64,000 bases of DNA from Leuconostoc kimchii IMSNU 11154 (GCF_000092505.1 NC_014136.1:1696501-1760500), one strand, 5' to 3'; positions 1-9,824 are shown, counted from the stretch's first letter. A program made the numbers and translations. Notes: a model not told the origin generated them from the sequence alone.

Positions 1-1
1 C

Positions 2-334
2 TTTTTGCGAAATACGTCAATTGATGAATTACCACAATTATGGAATGTATTACAAGGAGATATGAGTATTATTGGACCGCGGCCAGTGGTTCCTCAAGAA
101 GCAAAATTAGTGGCTTTGAGAACAGCGTCAGGCGCAATTAATGTCAAACCAGGAATTACAGGGCTGGCCCAAGTTAAAGGCCGTAAAAAGTTAAATGATC
201 GTCAAAAAGCTGATTATGATGCGATATACAGTCAACGCATATCGGCGAAAGAGGACTTACTAATTCTCATATTGACCTTGCCAATCATTGTAGAAAGAGA
301 TGGTGTGAAGAAATTTTTTCAAAAAAAGCATTGA
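2..334 (+). CDS. Priming sugar transferase, C-terminal part (runs off the left edge)
   Basis: This is the C-terminal end of a bacterial sugar transferase (WbaP/CpsE/EpsE family). These membrane enzymes move a sugar-1-phosphate onto undecaprenyl phosphate and so begin a repeat unit. The visible part has the family signature: TSIDELPQLWNVLQGDMS, then IGPRP, then a Lys/Arg-rich catalytic tail (KPGITGLAQVKGR). The frame is open to the left edge, so the TTG at position 5 is not the real start. The membrane segments must lie upstream. The stop overlaps the next gene (TTGA), which points to translational coupling in a polysaccharide operon. The sugar specificity cannot be read from this fragment. 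Confidence 0.9.
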   Translation, partial: FLRNTSIDELPQLWNVLQGDMSIIGPRPVVPQEAKLVALRTASGAINVKPGITGLAQVKGRKKLNDRQKADYDAIYSQRISAKEDLLILILTLPIIVERDGVKKFFQKKH

Positions 335-1503
335 TAGTAGCATCAACTGCATCGTTTTTGGCACAATTTAATCATCGAAACATTAACATTTTACAAAAAT
401 TGGGATACGAGGTTCATGTCGCGGCAAATTTCACGCATTATGGGACGCTATCTGGAAAGAGTAATCAACGATTTATTGATTGGTTATATGAGAAAGATGT
501 TGTTGTACATAATTTGAGTATAGAGCGTGGCTTTGGTAAGTTGACTGATAATATCAATGCCGTAGGGCAATTGAATAAACTTATGAAACGTGAGAATTTT
601 GAATTTATTCATGTTCATACACCTATTGCTTCTGTTTTAGGACGACTTGCTGCGTGGAAAAATAAAGTACCAGTTGTTTATACAGCGCATGGGTTTCATT
701 TTTCAAAAACGAGTCCTTTGATTAACTGGGTAACTTATCCAATAGAGTGGCTGTTGTCGTTTGTAACGTATCAGCTTATTGTCATTAATCAAGAAGATTA
801 TAATCTTGCAAAAAAACACTTACATGCTAAGCGGTTAGATTATCAAGCCGGTGTGGGTGTTAATTATAGTTTATTAAACAAACGAGAACCCTCCGAAAAA
901 CAGCAAGCACTAGCTTATATTCAAGAAAAATTCAATTTGCCATCTGATGCAAAGATTATTGTCTCTGTTGGTGAATTATCCCGACGTAAAAATCATCGTG
1001 TGGTTATTGAAGCATTACATCAATTGAATCGGTCTAATCTGCATTATATCATTGCTGGTAAAGGACCATTATTAGATGAATTAACAACGCTGGCAATAGA
1101 GTTACATGTTAGAGATCAAGTTCATTTTTTAAAGTACACGACCAATATACGCCGATTAAATCTATCTGCAGATGTAGCCGTGTTACCATCGTTACGAGAA
1201 GGCTTATCTCGGGCTGGTCTTGAGGCAATACGTGATGGTGTTTACCTAATTGGTTCGGATATTCGAGGTATACGAGACTATATATTAAATGAAGAAGTGG
1301 GTGTCACGTTTAAGCCACGTGATAGTCAACAGCTAGCCGGGTTATTAGAAGATGCCATAGATAACCCTCGTATGACTTTGAGTGATCGTAGTATTTTGCA
1401 ACTAATGACGTATGATCGGAAAAATATTGATCAGCAAATGGAACAAGTTTATCAACGAATGGGGACAATTCATGCCAATAGACTTCGTGATATTGTGGGT
1501 TGA
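331..1503 (+). CDS. Glycosyltransferase family 4 (EpsD/CapM-like)
   Basis: A 390-residue retaining GT-B glycosyltransferase that would add the second sugar to the lipid-linked intermediate made by the upstream priming enzyme. The N-terminal half has the acceptor-domain pattern HVHTPIASVLGR and VVYTAHGFHF. The C-terminal half has SVGELSRRKNH and the GT4 donor-site motif in SLREGLSRAGLEAIRDG, with the two glutamates spaced EX7E. The start is a TTG overlapping the previous stop; no good Shine-Dalgarno sequence is visible, so coupling is likely. The 3' end overlaps the next gene by 32 bases. The sugar donor is unknown. Confidence 0.88.
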   Translation: MIVASTASFLAQFNHRNINILQKLGYEVHVAANFTHYGTLSGKSNQRFIDWLYEKDVVVHNLSIERGFGKLTDNINAVGQLNKLMKRENFEFIHVHTPIASVLGRLAAWKNKVPVVYTAHGFHFSKTSPLINWVTYPIEWLLSFVTYQLIVINQEDYNLAKKHLHAKRLDYQAGVGVNYSLLNKREPSEKQQALAYIQEKFNLPSDAKIIVSVGELSRRKNHRVVIEALHQLNRSNLHYIIAGKGPLLDELTTLAIELHVRDQVHFLKYTTNIRRLNLSADVAVLPSLREGLSRAGLEAIRDGVYLIGSDIRGIRDYILNEEVGVTFKPRDSQQLAGLLEDAIDNPRMTLSDRSILQLMTYDRKNIDQQMEQVYQRMGTIHANRLRDIVG

Positions 1504-2431
1504 CGGCAACGACCCACAATGGCAAACTAAAAAAGCACAATATCAGTCGAATACGGAAGAACTTAATGGCAATGAAAGGTATCGAGACTATGGCACTTTG
1601 AAGTATTGGTTCCGTATGGTTGAAACTAATGCGCCGTGGGTTAATAAAATACACTTTGTGACGGATCATCAAGTGCCTGAATGGTTGAACACCGAGCATT
1701 CTAAGTTGCATATTGTAAATCATGAAACATTTATGCCTAAAGATGCGGTCCCGACTTTTAATTCAAATGCAATTCAAATGTATATTCATGAGATTGATGG
1801 GTTAGCAGAACATTTCGTTTTGTTTGATGATGACATGTTTATCAATCGTCCAATTAAACCAACTCATTTTTTTGATAAAAAAGGACAACCCAAGGATATT
1901 TTTGGTTCCAATGTTATTAATCCTGTTGACGACTTTGCGCACCTATTTGTTAATAACTTACGTTTGATTAACCAAGTATATAACAAGCACCAGGTGATTA
2001 AACAACATTTTTTCAAATTTATTAACTGGCGTTATGGCACAATGAATTTAGTTAACTTGTACCTGCTACCATTTTCAACTTTTACCCGTTTCTATGATAG
2101 TCACATACCGTATGCTTATCTAAAAAGTCATTACAGGCATGTGCTTGAGATGAATAAATCATATCAAGATCAAACCGGTCATCATAAATTTAGGGACACC
2201 ACAGACATTAGTCATTGGTTAGTTAGATATGATAGATTAGTGCGTGGTGAATTTATGCCTGTACATAAAGGGTTAGGACGGTTACAATATTTAGGGGATA
2301 ACTTAGATAAACATCGTCAGTTAGTCACAATATCCGATCGTGATATGGGTGAAGCACAATTTCAATTAGAAACTAAACGATTAGTGGAAACTTTTGAAAA
2401 TAATTATAGAAAATCATCATTTGAGAAATGA
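1472..2431 (+). CDS. Stealth-family sugar-phosphate transferase
   Basis: About 319 residues. It starts at an internal ATG giving MPIDFVILWVDGNDPQW, the hallmark Stealth CR1 motif, rather than at the longer frame from 1412. The middle has FDDDMFINRPI near residue 118, matching the CR2 nucleotide/metal-binding block, and later segments resemble CR3/CR4. Stealth proteins transfer hexose-1-phosphate from nucleotide sugars, making phosphodiester-linked polymers such as meningococcal capsules or streptococcal coaggregation polysaccharides. It overlaps the preceding GT4 gene by 32 bases and ends 3 bases before tagH. This suggests that the exported polymer has sugar-phosphate links as well as polyol phosphates. 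Confidence 0.9.
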   Translation: MPIDFVILWVDGNDPQWQTKKAQYQSNTEELNGNERYRDYGTLKYWFRMVETNAPWVNKIHFVTDHQVPEWLNTEHSKLHIVNHETFMPKDAVPTFNSNAIQMYIHEIDGLAEHFVLFDDDMFINRPIKPTHFFDKKGQPKDIFGSNVINPVDDFAHLFVNNLRLINQVYNKHQVIKQHFFKFINWRYGTMNLVNLYLLPFSTFTRFYDSHIPYAYLKSHYRHVLEMNKSYQDQTGHHKFRDTTDISHWLVRYDRLVRGEFMPVHKGLGRLQYLGDNLDKHRQLVTISDRDMGEAQFQLETKRLVETFENNYRKSSFEK

Positions 2432-2434
2432 ACT

Positions 2435-3940
2435 ATGAGTGAAGAAAAAATAAAAATTAGCGTTAAAAATGTGACTAAGCGTTTTGAACTAATGAAAACG
2501 CGATCAGAGAAAATATTAAATATGCTCAGTTTTTCTGCCAAGAAAGACAGAGCTTTTTGGGCGTTAAAGGGGGTTTCTTTCGATGTCTTTGCTGGCGAAG
2601 CAATCGGCGTTGTAGGACTAAATGGTTCTGGTAAATCAACGCTACTAAACATCGTAAGTGAAATCTACCCGCAAACGACGGGAGACTTAACAATTAATGG
2701 CAATACGTCTATTATCAGTATCGGGGCGGGCTTGAAACCTGCCTTAACTGGTAGGGATAATATTCAATTAAAGCTGTTAATGTCTGGATTAACTAAAAAG
2801 CAGATCAAAGCAATTGCGCCCACGATTATAGCATTTTCGGAATTGGGCGATTTTATTGATCAACCCGTTAAGAGCTATTCATCAGGAATGAAAGCCAAAT
2901 TAGGTTTCTCAATTATGGCGCATACTGATCCAGATATCATGATCATTGATGAAGCACTATCTGTTGGTGATTCAACTTTTGCCAATAAAAGCTTTGAAAA
3001 AATTCGTGAGTTTAAAGCACAGGGAAAGACGATTTTTTTTGTTAGTCACTCTGCCAGTCAAGTTAAGCAAATTGCAGATCGAGTGATTTGGATGCATTTT
3101 GGGGAACTCCATGAAATTGGACCAACAGAAGTTGTTATGAAGAGATATACAGATTGGCAGCGACGTTTTAGTAAACGACCACGTAGAGAAAGAGAAAAGT
3201 ATATTCTCAAAATGAAATTTGCTCAGAAAGATTTTTCAGCAGTGGATATTGTAAAAAAGCAATTAGATGTTAGCTTACCTAGTGTAACAAAGCCTACAAG
3301 AGTTTCTATTCATCAAGCTGAACAAATTGAGCATGAACAAAAAAAGTTAGTTAAAAAAGCAACACGTAAGACAAAGAAACAAATTCAAAATGTTAAGTTT
3401 GGAATATTAAATTGGGTTATTGTGGCAATTTTGATTATAGTGTTGGGAATGACTAGTTCTGTCACACTTGCCGATTCTAAATTAGTAAATAAAGAGGCAA
3501 GTAAAACTAATCAGAGTAAAAAAACCAAACAAACAAAGTCTGGTGGTAAAGTCTCATCAAAAAATGGTAATAGTTTAAAAAAAGAGAAGAGCAGTACCTC
3601 ATCCGAAACCTCTGTTATGGAATCTACTAATTCAGTCAGTACTAGTTCTATTGTAGATGATAATGGTAATGGTGTACCTGATGATCAAGAGCAGGTCGCC
3701 GATTCAAGTATTGCTGTAACGGATAACACTGACATAGTACCAGATGTAACGTATACACAGCCACCTGTTTATGGGAATAGCGATGCTGCAACGCAAGGTA
3801 ACAACGTTCAGCAGGAAGTTCCTGCAGCTAATACACCATCTGCTTCTGATCAAAATGGGTCAACATCAGCATCTGGCAATAGTGAAGTATCTGATGCTAG
3901 TAGTGCGGCAACTACTAGTGAACCTGGGAGGACGCCATGA
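2435..3940 (+). CDS. tagH: Teichoic-acid/polysaccharide ABC exporter ATPase with an unusual extracellular extension
   Basis: Residues 1-250 form an ABC ATPase of the TagH/Wzt class: Walker A GLNGSGKST near residue 61, signature YSSGMKAK near 147, Walker B DIMIIDEA near 168, and a late switch histidine (FFVSHS). A basic linker leads to one membrane helix at about 326-348. After it come about 150 residues rich in Ser, Thr, Asn and Lys, containing an Asp-rich DDNGNGVPDD motif like calcium-binding thrombospondin-type-3 loops. This tail should lie outside the cell. Known TagH proteins often carry a C-terminal membrane segment and extracytoplasmic part; the low-complexity tail here resembles a wall spacer. 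It overlaps tagG by 4 bases (ATGA). Confidence 0.92.
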   Translation: MSEEKIKISVKNVTKRFELMKTRSEKILNMLSFSAKKDRAFWALKGVSFDVFAGEAIGVVGLNGSGKSTLLNIVSEIYPQTTGDLTINGNTSIISIGAGLKPALTGRDNIQLKLLMSGLTKKQIKAIAPTIIAFSELGDFIDQPVKSYSSGMKAKLGFSIMAHTDPDIMIIDEALSVGDSTFANKSFEKIREFKAQGKTIFFVSHSASQVKQIADRVIWMHFGELHEIGPTEVVMKRYTDWQRRFSKRPRREREKYILKMKFAQKDFSAVDIVKKQLDVSLPSVTKPTRVSIHQAEQIEHEQKKLVKKATRKTKKQIQNVKFGILNWVIVAILIIVLGMTSSVTLADSKLVNKEASKTNQSKKTKQTKSGGKVSSKNGNSLKKEKSSTSSETSVMESTNSVSTSSIVDDNGNGVPDDQEQVADSSIAVTDNTDIVPDVTYTQPPVYGNSDAATQGNNVQQEVPAANTPSASDQNGSTSASGNSEVSDASSAATTSEPGRTP

Positions 3941-4749
3941 TAAAGGCATTTAAAATATTGTATGATCAAATTAAGTTTTTTCCGTTAATATTGAGGATGG
4001 TAAAGTATGGTGATCAAAGTACTTATCAAAATCTATTTTTAGGGCAAATTTGGAAAATAGTTGATCCAATATTGCAGGTTAGTGTTTATTTTTTTATTTT
4101 CGGTTTAGGATTACGTGGATTGCAACCCGGCCAAACGGTGTTAGGTTACTTAGCCTGGTTAATGATAGGTATGGGTATTTGGCGATTTATGAGCGCAGGT
4201 ATTTTATCAGGTTCAGAATCCATTAAAAAACAAATTGGCTTAGCAACTAAGATGAAATTCCCTTTGTCAATTTTGCCATCAATTTCAATTGCCTCAGCAG
4301 GATGGATATTTGTGACGTTGGAGAGCGTTTCTATTATATTTATCATACTTAATGGTGATGGGTTTAGTCCTCATTGGTATGCTAGCTTTTATTTCATGTT
4401 TGCTGCGGTAATATTTAGTTATAGTTTTGCATTATTAAATTCTTCCATTTTAATATTAATTCCCGACTATATTAGTATTCTTAGGTTGGTAATGTCTATG
4501 GGAATGTGGGTAAGCGGAGTAATTTTTGATTTAGACCAAATGCAGAGTAGCATTGGAAATATATTAAGATTAAGTCCTTTTTACTATATAGTTTATGGCC
4601 TGCGTGATACAATTTATCAGCCAACACCCTTATTTGCACGTCATTTTATCAATAGCACGATTATTTTTTGGTCAGTGGTTGTTATATTTATGATTACTGG
4701 GTCGTATTTTCATGAGAAATTTAAAAGGGATTTTGTAGAGTACTTATAG
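3937..4749 (+). CDS. tagG: Teichoic-acid/polysaccharide ABC exporter permease
   Basis: A 270-residue ABC-2 type permease that partners TagH to flip the finished lipid-linked polymer to the outer face of the membrane. It has about six hydrophobic helices, beginning with an amphipathic stretch (LFLGQIWKIVDPILQ) typical of TagG/RfbA permeases and a C-terminal LSPFYYIVYGLRD block. Its ATG overlaps the tagH stop, as expected for a two-subunit transporter. An ABC rather than a Wzx/Wzy route implies that the polymer is completed in the cytoplasm, consistent with the TagF-like polymerases downstream. Confidence 0.9.
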   Translation: MIKAFKILYDQIKFFPLILRMVKYGDQSTYQNLFLGQIWKIVDPILQVSVYFFIFGLGLRGLQPGQTVLGYLAWLMIGMGIWRFMSAGILSGSESIKKQIGLATKMKFPLSILPSISIASAGWIFVTLESVSIIFIILNGDGFSPHWYASFYFMFAAVIFSYSFALLNSSILILIPDYISILRLVMSMGMWVSGVIFDLDQMQSSIGNILRLSPFYYIVYGLRDTIYQPTPLFARHFINSTIIFWSVVVIFMITGSYFHEKFKRDFVEYL

Positions 4750-4759
4750 GAGCATAAAA

Positions 4760-7696
4760 ATGAACGAAACAAATTTAAGATCAAATTTAACCAAAAGCAC
4801 TAAATCATTTTCTATCATCATGGCTGCCTATAATGTAGAAAAATACCTTGATGAAGCCATTACATCTATAGTTAATCAAACTCTCAATTTTAAAAAATAT
4901 GTAGAAATTATCATTGTTAATGATGGATCAAGTGATAATACATTAATTGTTGCTCAACGTTGGCAAAATGACTATCCAGACAATATCAAAGTAGTTGACA
5001 AAGTGAATGAGGGGGTTTCGGCGGCAAGAAATGCTGGCTTAAAAGTGTCGTCTGGAAAGATCATTAATTTTATGGACGCTGATGACATGCTGGATAGTGG
5101 GGCATTGTATGCTTTGAACCTATTTTTTCAAAACCATGCTGACGTCAAAATAGTTAAAATACCGTTGATGATGTTTGAGGCTAAAACAGGTCCGCATGTT
5201 TTAAATAAAATATTTACGAAATCTGAAGAAATTGTAAATATTGAGTCAGCACCTTCTAAAATTTTTGCCCACATATCTTCAACATTTATTGTTAGAAGTT
5301 TATTAATTGAAAACAACTTAGAGTTTGAAGTAGGACGAAAGTATGGAGAAGATCTTTCGTTAGTTGCTCAAATTGTAGAGATTGAACAAAAATTTGGGCT
5401 TATAAACGATATATATTATTTATATCGTGCTAGAGATGCTGCCGACTCTGCGATGGATAGTTCACGTAGTGATCCTGAAACATATATTCCAAATGTTGAG
5501 ATGCTCATTAAACTAGCCGAAAGTAATCAAAACGAAACAGGTCAGATTGATAAATGGCTACAGATGTTAATTATGTATGACATAGCTTGGAAAGTGAGAC
5601 GGGAAGAATTACCTTTTGTTGGTGATTCTGCTTGGTATGATACATATTTAGATAAATTGACAGATATTTTACATTATATTTCGGAAGATGTCATTGACAG
5701 TCAGGGACACTTATCTTGGGTAAAGAAGGAAAGTATAAAATATATAAAAAATAGTGGTAAGTGGCCTGATTATAGACGTCCAATTGGTAATGTGATTAAA
5801 ACAAAAAAAGATGTAATATTAAGTGCAGGGAAAAAGAAATACAGACTTAGTAACTTAGAAGGTAAGATATATGTGGCTAAGTACCGACCAGAAACAGACA
5901 CCTTAAATCTAACTATAGTTATAAATCATTTATGGGGAGATTTACTGTCTTTGGTTGCGACTGATGGTGATAAGGTATTCCATGCTGAGTCTATTAATGA
6001 ACCAGCTCGTCAAAAAATGATAAGCTTACCTATTCAATCAATAAAAACATTTGAATTCAATATTGATTTGGTTGATTTAAATGATTCAGAACAACTATCT
6101 TTTGAGGTTAAATATGAAGGCATTTCACTACCTCTGAAAGTGAATTTTGCTGGAATGCTTGTTTCAATAGGGGGTGGAATAAAAAAGAACTATGTTTGGT
6201 CTAGAACTAAACTATTGCGATTTAACTTTGATAAGAACCAATTTTCTATACTTAATAACACAGTACAAAATCTTTTAAAGTTAGAAACTGATTTTAAAAA
6301 AGGGATACTAGCGACACATCTCGACAATGATAGGAAACAAGAACTTATTGAACTTAGAAAGCTTGCTTTGCGTAGCAAAGGATCCAGCCAAGTCATCAAT
6401 ATATTTCAAGATCGTGAAGACAGAGCAGATGATAACGCTGAAGTTTTTTATCAATTCGTGCAAAAAAACCATCCTGAGTGGACAAATGTATTCGTATTGA
6501 AACCTGATTCTCCTGATTGGGATCGCTTAGATAATTTAAATTACAAGTTAGTTGAGTATGGATCAAAACTGCATGAACAAATGTTAGTTCAGGCAACAAA
6601 TCTAATATCTAGTCAAGCTGACTTAACAATAATGCGACCATGGGCTAAAGACTATGGCTATTTGAGGGATGCATACCATTATAATTTTATTTTTCTTCAG
6701 CACGGTGTTACGAAACACGATTTAAGTATTTGGTTACGTAAAATAGAAAAAGATATACGTGTGTTGGTGACTGTAAGTGATTACGAGAAAAAAGGGTTTT
6801 TAGACTATGGTTATGAATATTCGGAGAATGAAGTTGTAGTTACGGGATTCCCCAGGTTTGATAGATTTTCTATTTTGAATACAGAAAGTGACTTCAAAAA
6901 AGAAGGCGTTATTCTGATAGCACCAACATGGAGAAATGGCATATGGGGTGAAGCCGACAGTTTGGACGTTAAAAAGCAAAAGCTTATAGAAACAGAATTT
7001 TTTAAAAAATGGCAAGAATTACTGCTTGATCCACGTCTTGAAAAACTCGTAGAAACTGGAAATGAAATACTTTGGTTACCACATCCTCATTTTAGAGAAG
7101 TTGATAGTGCATTTGAAATACCTAATTACGTTAGAGAAGTTAGAACTGATGAGCGTTATGTAGATATTCTTAAATACTCGGATACACTGGTTACTGATTT
7201 TTCATCTATTTATTTTGATATGGCGTATCAAAATAAGCCAACAATATATTACCAATTTGATTCTGGAAATGTTAATAATAAAGCAGGTTATTTTGATTTC
7301 GAGACAATGGGCTTTGGCCCGGTATTCGAAAATTTGGACGGAACTATGGATCAACTGCAGATGATTTCTAAAAATGGATTTAGCATAAATGCACACTATA
7401 TGGAACGTATTCAAAATTTCTTTAAGTATGTTGATAATGATAGTTCTGAACGTCTGGCAGTTGAGGTAGAGAGCTTAGTTAAATATAAGCTTGAACAGGA
7501 AGCTACTATGTATAGTGACGAACAATTGTCAGAAGTTTTTAGTGGCGCAGTTTCAAGTATTTCGTTAAAGGTTGAAAAAGCGCAAAATAAGTCTAAGCTT
7601 AACTTTAAAAAAGCACGTAAATATGTTAAGAATCATCTTAAAAATGATTCCTTATCATATAAAATGGCTAAACTAGTATATAGTAAAGTCAAGTAG
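4760..7696 (+). CDS. Bifunctional GT2 glycosyltransferase / TagF-like polyol-phosphate transferase
   Basis: A 978-residue two-domain enzyme. Residues 15-240 are a GT-A family 2 glycosyltransferase (SFSIIMAAYNVEKYLDEAI, VNDGSSDNT, FMDADDM). A linker of about 300 residues follows. From about 560 to the end is a CDP-glycerol:glycerophosphotransferase domain with the catalytic HG (LQHGVTKHD, near 646), PTWRNG, WLPHPHF and the CDP-binding TDFSSIYFD (near 812). The C terminus is basic and probably touches the membrane. It would add both a sugar and polyol-phosphate units to the growing polymer. It starts 10 bases after tagG with a good ribosome site. A second protein of the same design lies at 10294-12966. 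Confidence 0.9.
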   Translation: MNETNLRSNLTKSTKSFSIIMAAYNVEKYLDEAITSIVNQTLNFKKYVEIIIVNDGSSDNTLIVAQRWQNDYPDNIKVVDKVNEGVSAARNAGLKVSSGKIINFMDADDMLDSGALYALNLFFQNHADVKIVKIPLMMFEAKTGPHVLNKIFTKSEEIVNIESAPSKIFAHISSTFIVRSLLIENNLEFEVGRKYGEDLSLVAQIVEIEQKFGLINDIYYLYRARDAADSAMDSSRSDPETYIPNVEMLIKLAESNQNETGQIDKWLQMLIMYDIAWKVRREELPFVGDSAWYDTYLDKLTDILHYISEDVIDSQGHLSWVKKESIKYIKNSGKWPDYRRPIGNVIKTKKDVILSAGKKKYRLSNLEGKIYVAKYRPETDTLNLTIVINHLWGDLLSLVATDGDKVFHAESINEPARQKMISLPIQSIKTFEFNIDLVDLNDSEQLSFEVKYEGISLPLKVNFAGMLVSIGGGIKKNYVWSRTKLLRFNFDKNQFSILNNTVQNLLKLETDFKKGILATHLDNDRKQELIELRKLALRSKGSSQVINIFQDREDRADDNAEVFYQFVQKNHPEWTNVFVLKPDSPDWDRLDNLNYKLVEYGSKLHEQMLVQATNLISSQADLTIMRPWAKDYGYLRDAYHYNFIFLQHGVTKHDLSIWLRKIEKDIRVLVTVSDYEKKGFLDYGYEYSENEVVVTGFPRFDRFSILNTESDFKKEGVILIAPTWRNGIWGEADSLDVKKQKLIETEFFKKWQELLLDPRLEKLVETGNEILWLPHPHFREVDSAFEIPNYVREVRTDERYVDILKYSDTLVTDFSSIYFDMAYQNKPTIYYQFDSGNVNNKAGYFDFETMGFGPVFENLDGTMDQLQMISKNGFSINAHYMERIQNFFKYVDNDSSERLAVEVESLVKYKLEQEATMYSDEQLSEVFSGAVSSISLKVEKAQNKSKLNFKKARKYVKNHLKNDSLSYKMAKLVYSKVK

Positions 7697-7707
7697 GGGT
7701 GAAAACA

Positions 7708-8682
7708 GTGACTATAGAAAAGTTAGATCTTATTCGCGAATGGCATCCACAGTTTGAATCTGAAAAAATTGAAGTTACAACGCATTCATCGCAATCTATG
7801 ATGCAACTAGCACGACAAAATGATGTAATTCATCAGAAATATTTGGAATTATTACATCATGATTTCATGTTAGGTGAGCATAAGGATGGCGTTTCGTTCT
7901 TTATGCAACGTAGCAAATGGACATGGATGCGCAAAGATATTTTGAAAAAACATGGTATATTTTATACAGTCGAATTACCGGATATTAAGTATCGAAATAT
8001 GCCTGATAATAATTTAGTTGTTATCTTTTCCTTTTTTGGAACTGATAGTTCCAACGCTGGATTGAGAACGTTTCCTGAATATTTTCCGGATATTCAAAAA
8101 AACATTAAAAAAGGGACAACTATTTTAAGAATAATGGACTTTAATTTATCCCATGGCAGTTTTTATTTGAATACTGTTAACTATCCAGATTTTGAAACTA
8201 ACATACAAAAAGTAATCCGTTCAGTAATTTCTGAAAAAAATATAGATGATGGCAACGTTGTGTTATTAGGTAGTTCTAAGGGGGGAACAGGTGCACTATA
8301 TCATGGCTTAATGGGAAATTGGAAAAGTCTAAGTATTGATCCGATAACCAACGATAATTTTTTCGTTAATGAAAAAAAAGATTGGCATTTCATGATAGGA
8401 TCACGAGAACTGGACTTTGTTCCAGAAATGAAACAACTAGCTAAAATTGGTAATCGTCAAGCTATAGTTGTTGGTGATTCAATGGTACCCGAAACTTTTA
8501 AAGATTTAGAACGCTTAAATGGTAGTAGGCGAATTAAAATTTATGACACAAAAAATCCACTTGCGTATATGCATTCTTTGGTGGGACCAAGTGCAAAAAT
8601 TGAAATGGTCACACTTTTGAATTTATTGCTAGATTCTCAACTTAGTAAGTGGGTGTCACAATTAGGAGAACAAAATGAATAA
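7708..8682 (+). CDS. Alpha/beta-hydrolase-like polysaccharide biosynthesis protein (XcbB/CpsF- or Asp2-like)
   Basis: About 324 residues. The start chosen is GTG at 7708, which has AGGGGTG six bases upstream; the GTG at 7699 has no ribosome site. The sequence has a serine-hydrolase elbow, LLGSSKGGTGALYHG, within a beta-rich middle, and conserved aromatic stretches earlier (FMQRSKWTWMRKDI). Proteins annotated as XcbB/CpsF capsule proteins and the accessory-Sec protein Asp2 show comparable features, but I cannot decide between them by eye. It sits in the polymer operon and its stop overlaps the pyruvyl transferase start by 8 bases, so a role in acylating or modifying the polymer is likely. Function is uncertain. 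Confidence 0.6.
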   Translation: MTIEKLDLIREWHPQFESEKIEVTTHSSQSMMQLARQNDVIHQKYLELLHHDFMLGEHKDGVSFFMQRSKWTWMRKDILKKHGIFYTVELPDIKYRNMPDNNLVVIFSFFGTDSSNAGLRTFPEYFPDIQKNIKKGTTILRIMDFNLSHGSFYLNTVNYPDFETNIQKVIRSVISEKNIDDGNVVLLGSSKGGTGALYHGLMGNWKSLSIDPITNDNFFVNEKKDWHFMIGSRELDFVPEMKQLAKIGNRQAIVVGDSMVPETFKDLERLNGSRRIKIYDTKNPLAYMHSLVGPSAKIEMVTLLNLLLDSQLSKWVSQLGEQNE

Positions 8683-9808
8683 ATTTGTAGTATGGGGTAG
8701 CAAGGGATATGTGAATGATTATTCGCCAACGGAGGTTATAAACCAGCATATTTGGGGTCAAAATATGGGGAACATGCTTTTTTATGGTTCAGTATATAAT
8801 ACTATCAATGATGGTGAAAATAACATTATTAGTGACAACGTGAGTATAGAATCTATTAATAACTCTGATTATTTTTTGTTACCACAAGCCAATCTTTTTT
8901 ATAAGTATTTTATAAACAATATCGAAAATCATATAGAACGATTTAAGCAAATAACAGTTCCTTCAGTAATTGTTGGAATTGGATATCAATCGTCAGTAGG
9001 TGGGACTTCACTTAGTGAAGAAGACCCTAGGCTTAATGAAGCGGTTAGACGATTTGGGGCGGAAGTACTGAAACATAGTGCATCAATTGGGGTACGTGGT
9101 AGAATTACTAAAGATTACTTAATGGGTCTGGGATTTGCTGAAAGTGATGTTGATATTATTGGTGATCCTTCGATTAGATTCTTTGGTGGTAAGTTTAATA
9201 CCGAACTAAGAGAATATAAAGCGTTTGATCCTAAATTTAAAATAGCGGTTAACTATACACCATCTAGGTATAATAAAAAATGGGGAGAATTAATTAATTC
9301 AATATTTGATAATTACGACAATTCGTTTGCCATATTGCAAGACACTTATGAATTTCATCCATTGAAGTGGAAGTATGAAGGCTTATTACTTCCCGAGGTA
9401 CCTGCGAGTGTCAAAAAAGCAAATATACCAGTAATGAGCGGTTCAAAAATTCATAAGGAAAATAGGGCTAGATTTTTTACAGATCCAAAGTCCTGGTTTA
9501 CTTCGTTAGCAACTTTTGATTTTTCTATTGGAACGCGAATTCATGGTAACATTGCAGCTATTTTGTCCGGTACTCCTGCTATGACAATTGCAATTGATAC
9601 AAGAACATTGGAATTAGCTGAATATTTTAAAATGCCTTATATTAAATTAGAGGATATAACAGCAGATACAACTGTAGAGCAATTGTATAATCAAGCAGTG
9701 CGTGAAATGCCTGTTTTCTATAGTAATTACAATAATGTTTTACGAGATTATGAAAAGTTCTTTAAAAAGAATGACATTCCTGTAAATAACGATTTTTTCA
9801 AAAAATAA
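8675..9808 (+). CDS. Polysaccharide pyruvyl transferase family protein
   Basis: A 377-residue member of the CsaB/PssM-type pyruvyl transferase family, which moves pyruvate from phosphoenolpyruvate onto sugar hydroxyls as a ketal. Visible features are the N-terminal WGSKGYVNDYSPTE and GQNMGNMLFYG, a central VGIGYQSS, SIGVRGRITKDYLMGLG and DIIGDPSIRFFG, and the C-terminal FDFSIGTRIHGNIAAILSGTPAM with the conserved Arg-x-His-Gly. It overlaps the preceding gene and is followed 16 bases later by a small membrane protein. Pyruvylation would give the wall polymer a negative charge and could create an anchoring site. Confidence 0.85.
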   Translation: MNKFVVWGSKGYVNDYSPTEVINQHIWGQNMGNMLFYGSVYNTINDGENNIISDNVSIESINNSDYFLLPQANLFYKYFINNIENHIERFKQITVPSVIVGIGYQSSVGGTSLSEEDPRLNEAVRRFGAEVLKHSASIGVRGRITKDYLMGLGFAESDVDIIGDPSIRFFGGKFNTELREYKAFDPKFKIAVNYTPSRYNKKWGELINSIFDNYDNSFAILQDTYEFHPLKWKYEGLLLPEVPASVKKANIPVMSGSKIHKENRARFFTDPKSWFTSLATFDFSIGTRIHGNIAAILSGTPAMTIAIDTRTLELAEYFKMPYIKLEDITADTTVEQLYNQAVREMPVFYSNYNNVLRDYEKFFKKNDIPVNNDFFKK

Positions 9809-9824
9809 AAAAAGAAGGTGTAGA

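Noticed and set aside
1310..1723. 137-codon minus-strand ORF opposite the GT4/Stealth junction
   Set aside because: Both sense genes have clear family motifs through this region; the antisense frame has none and no ribosome site.
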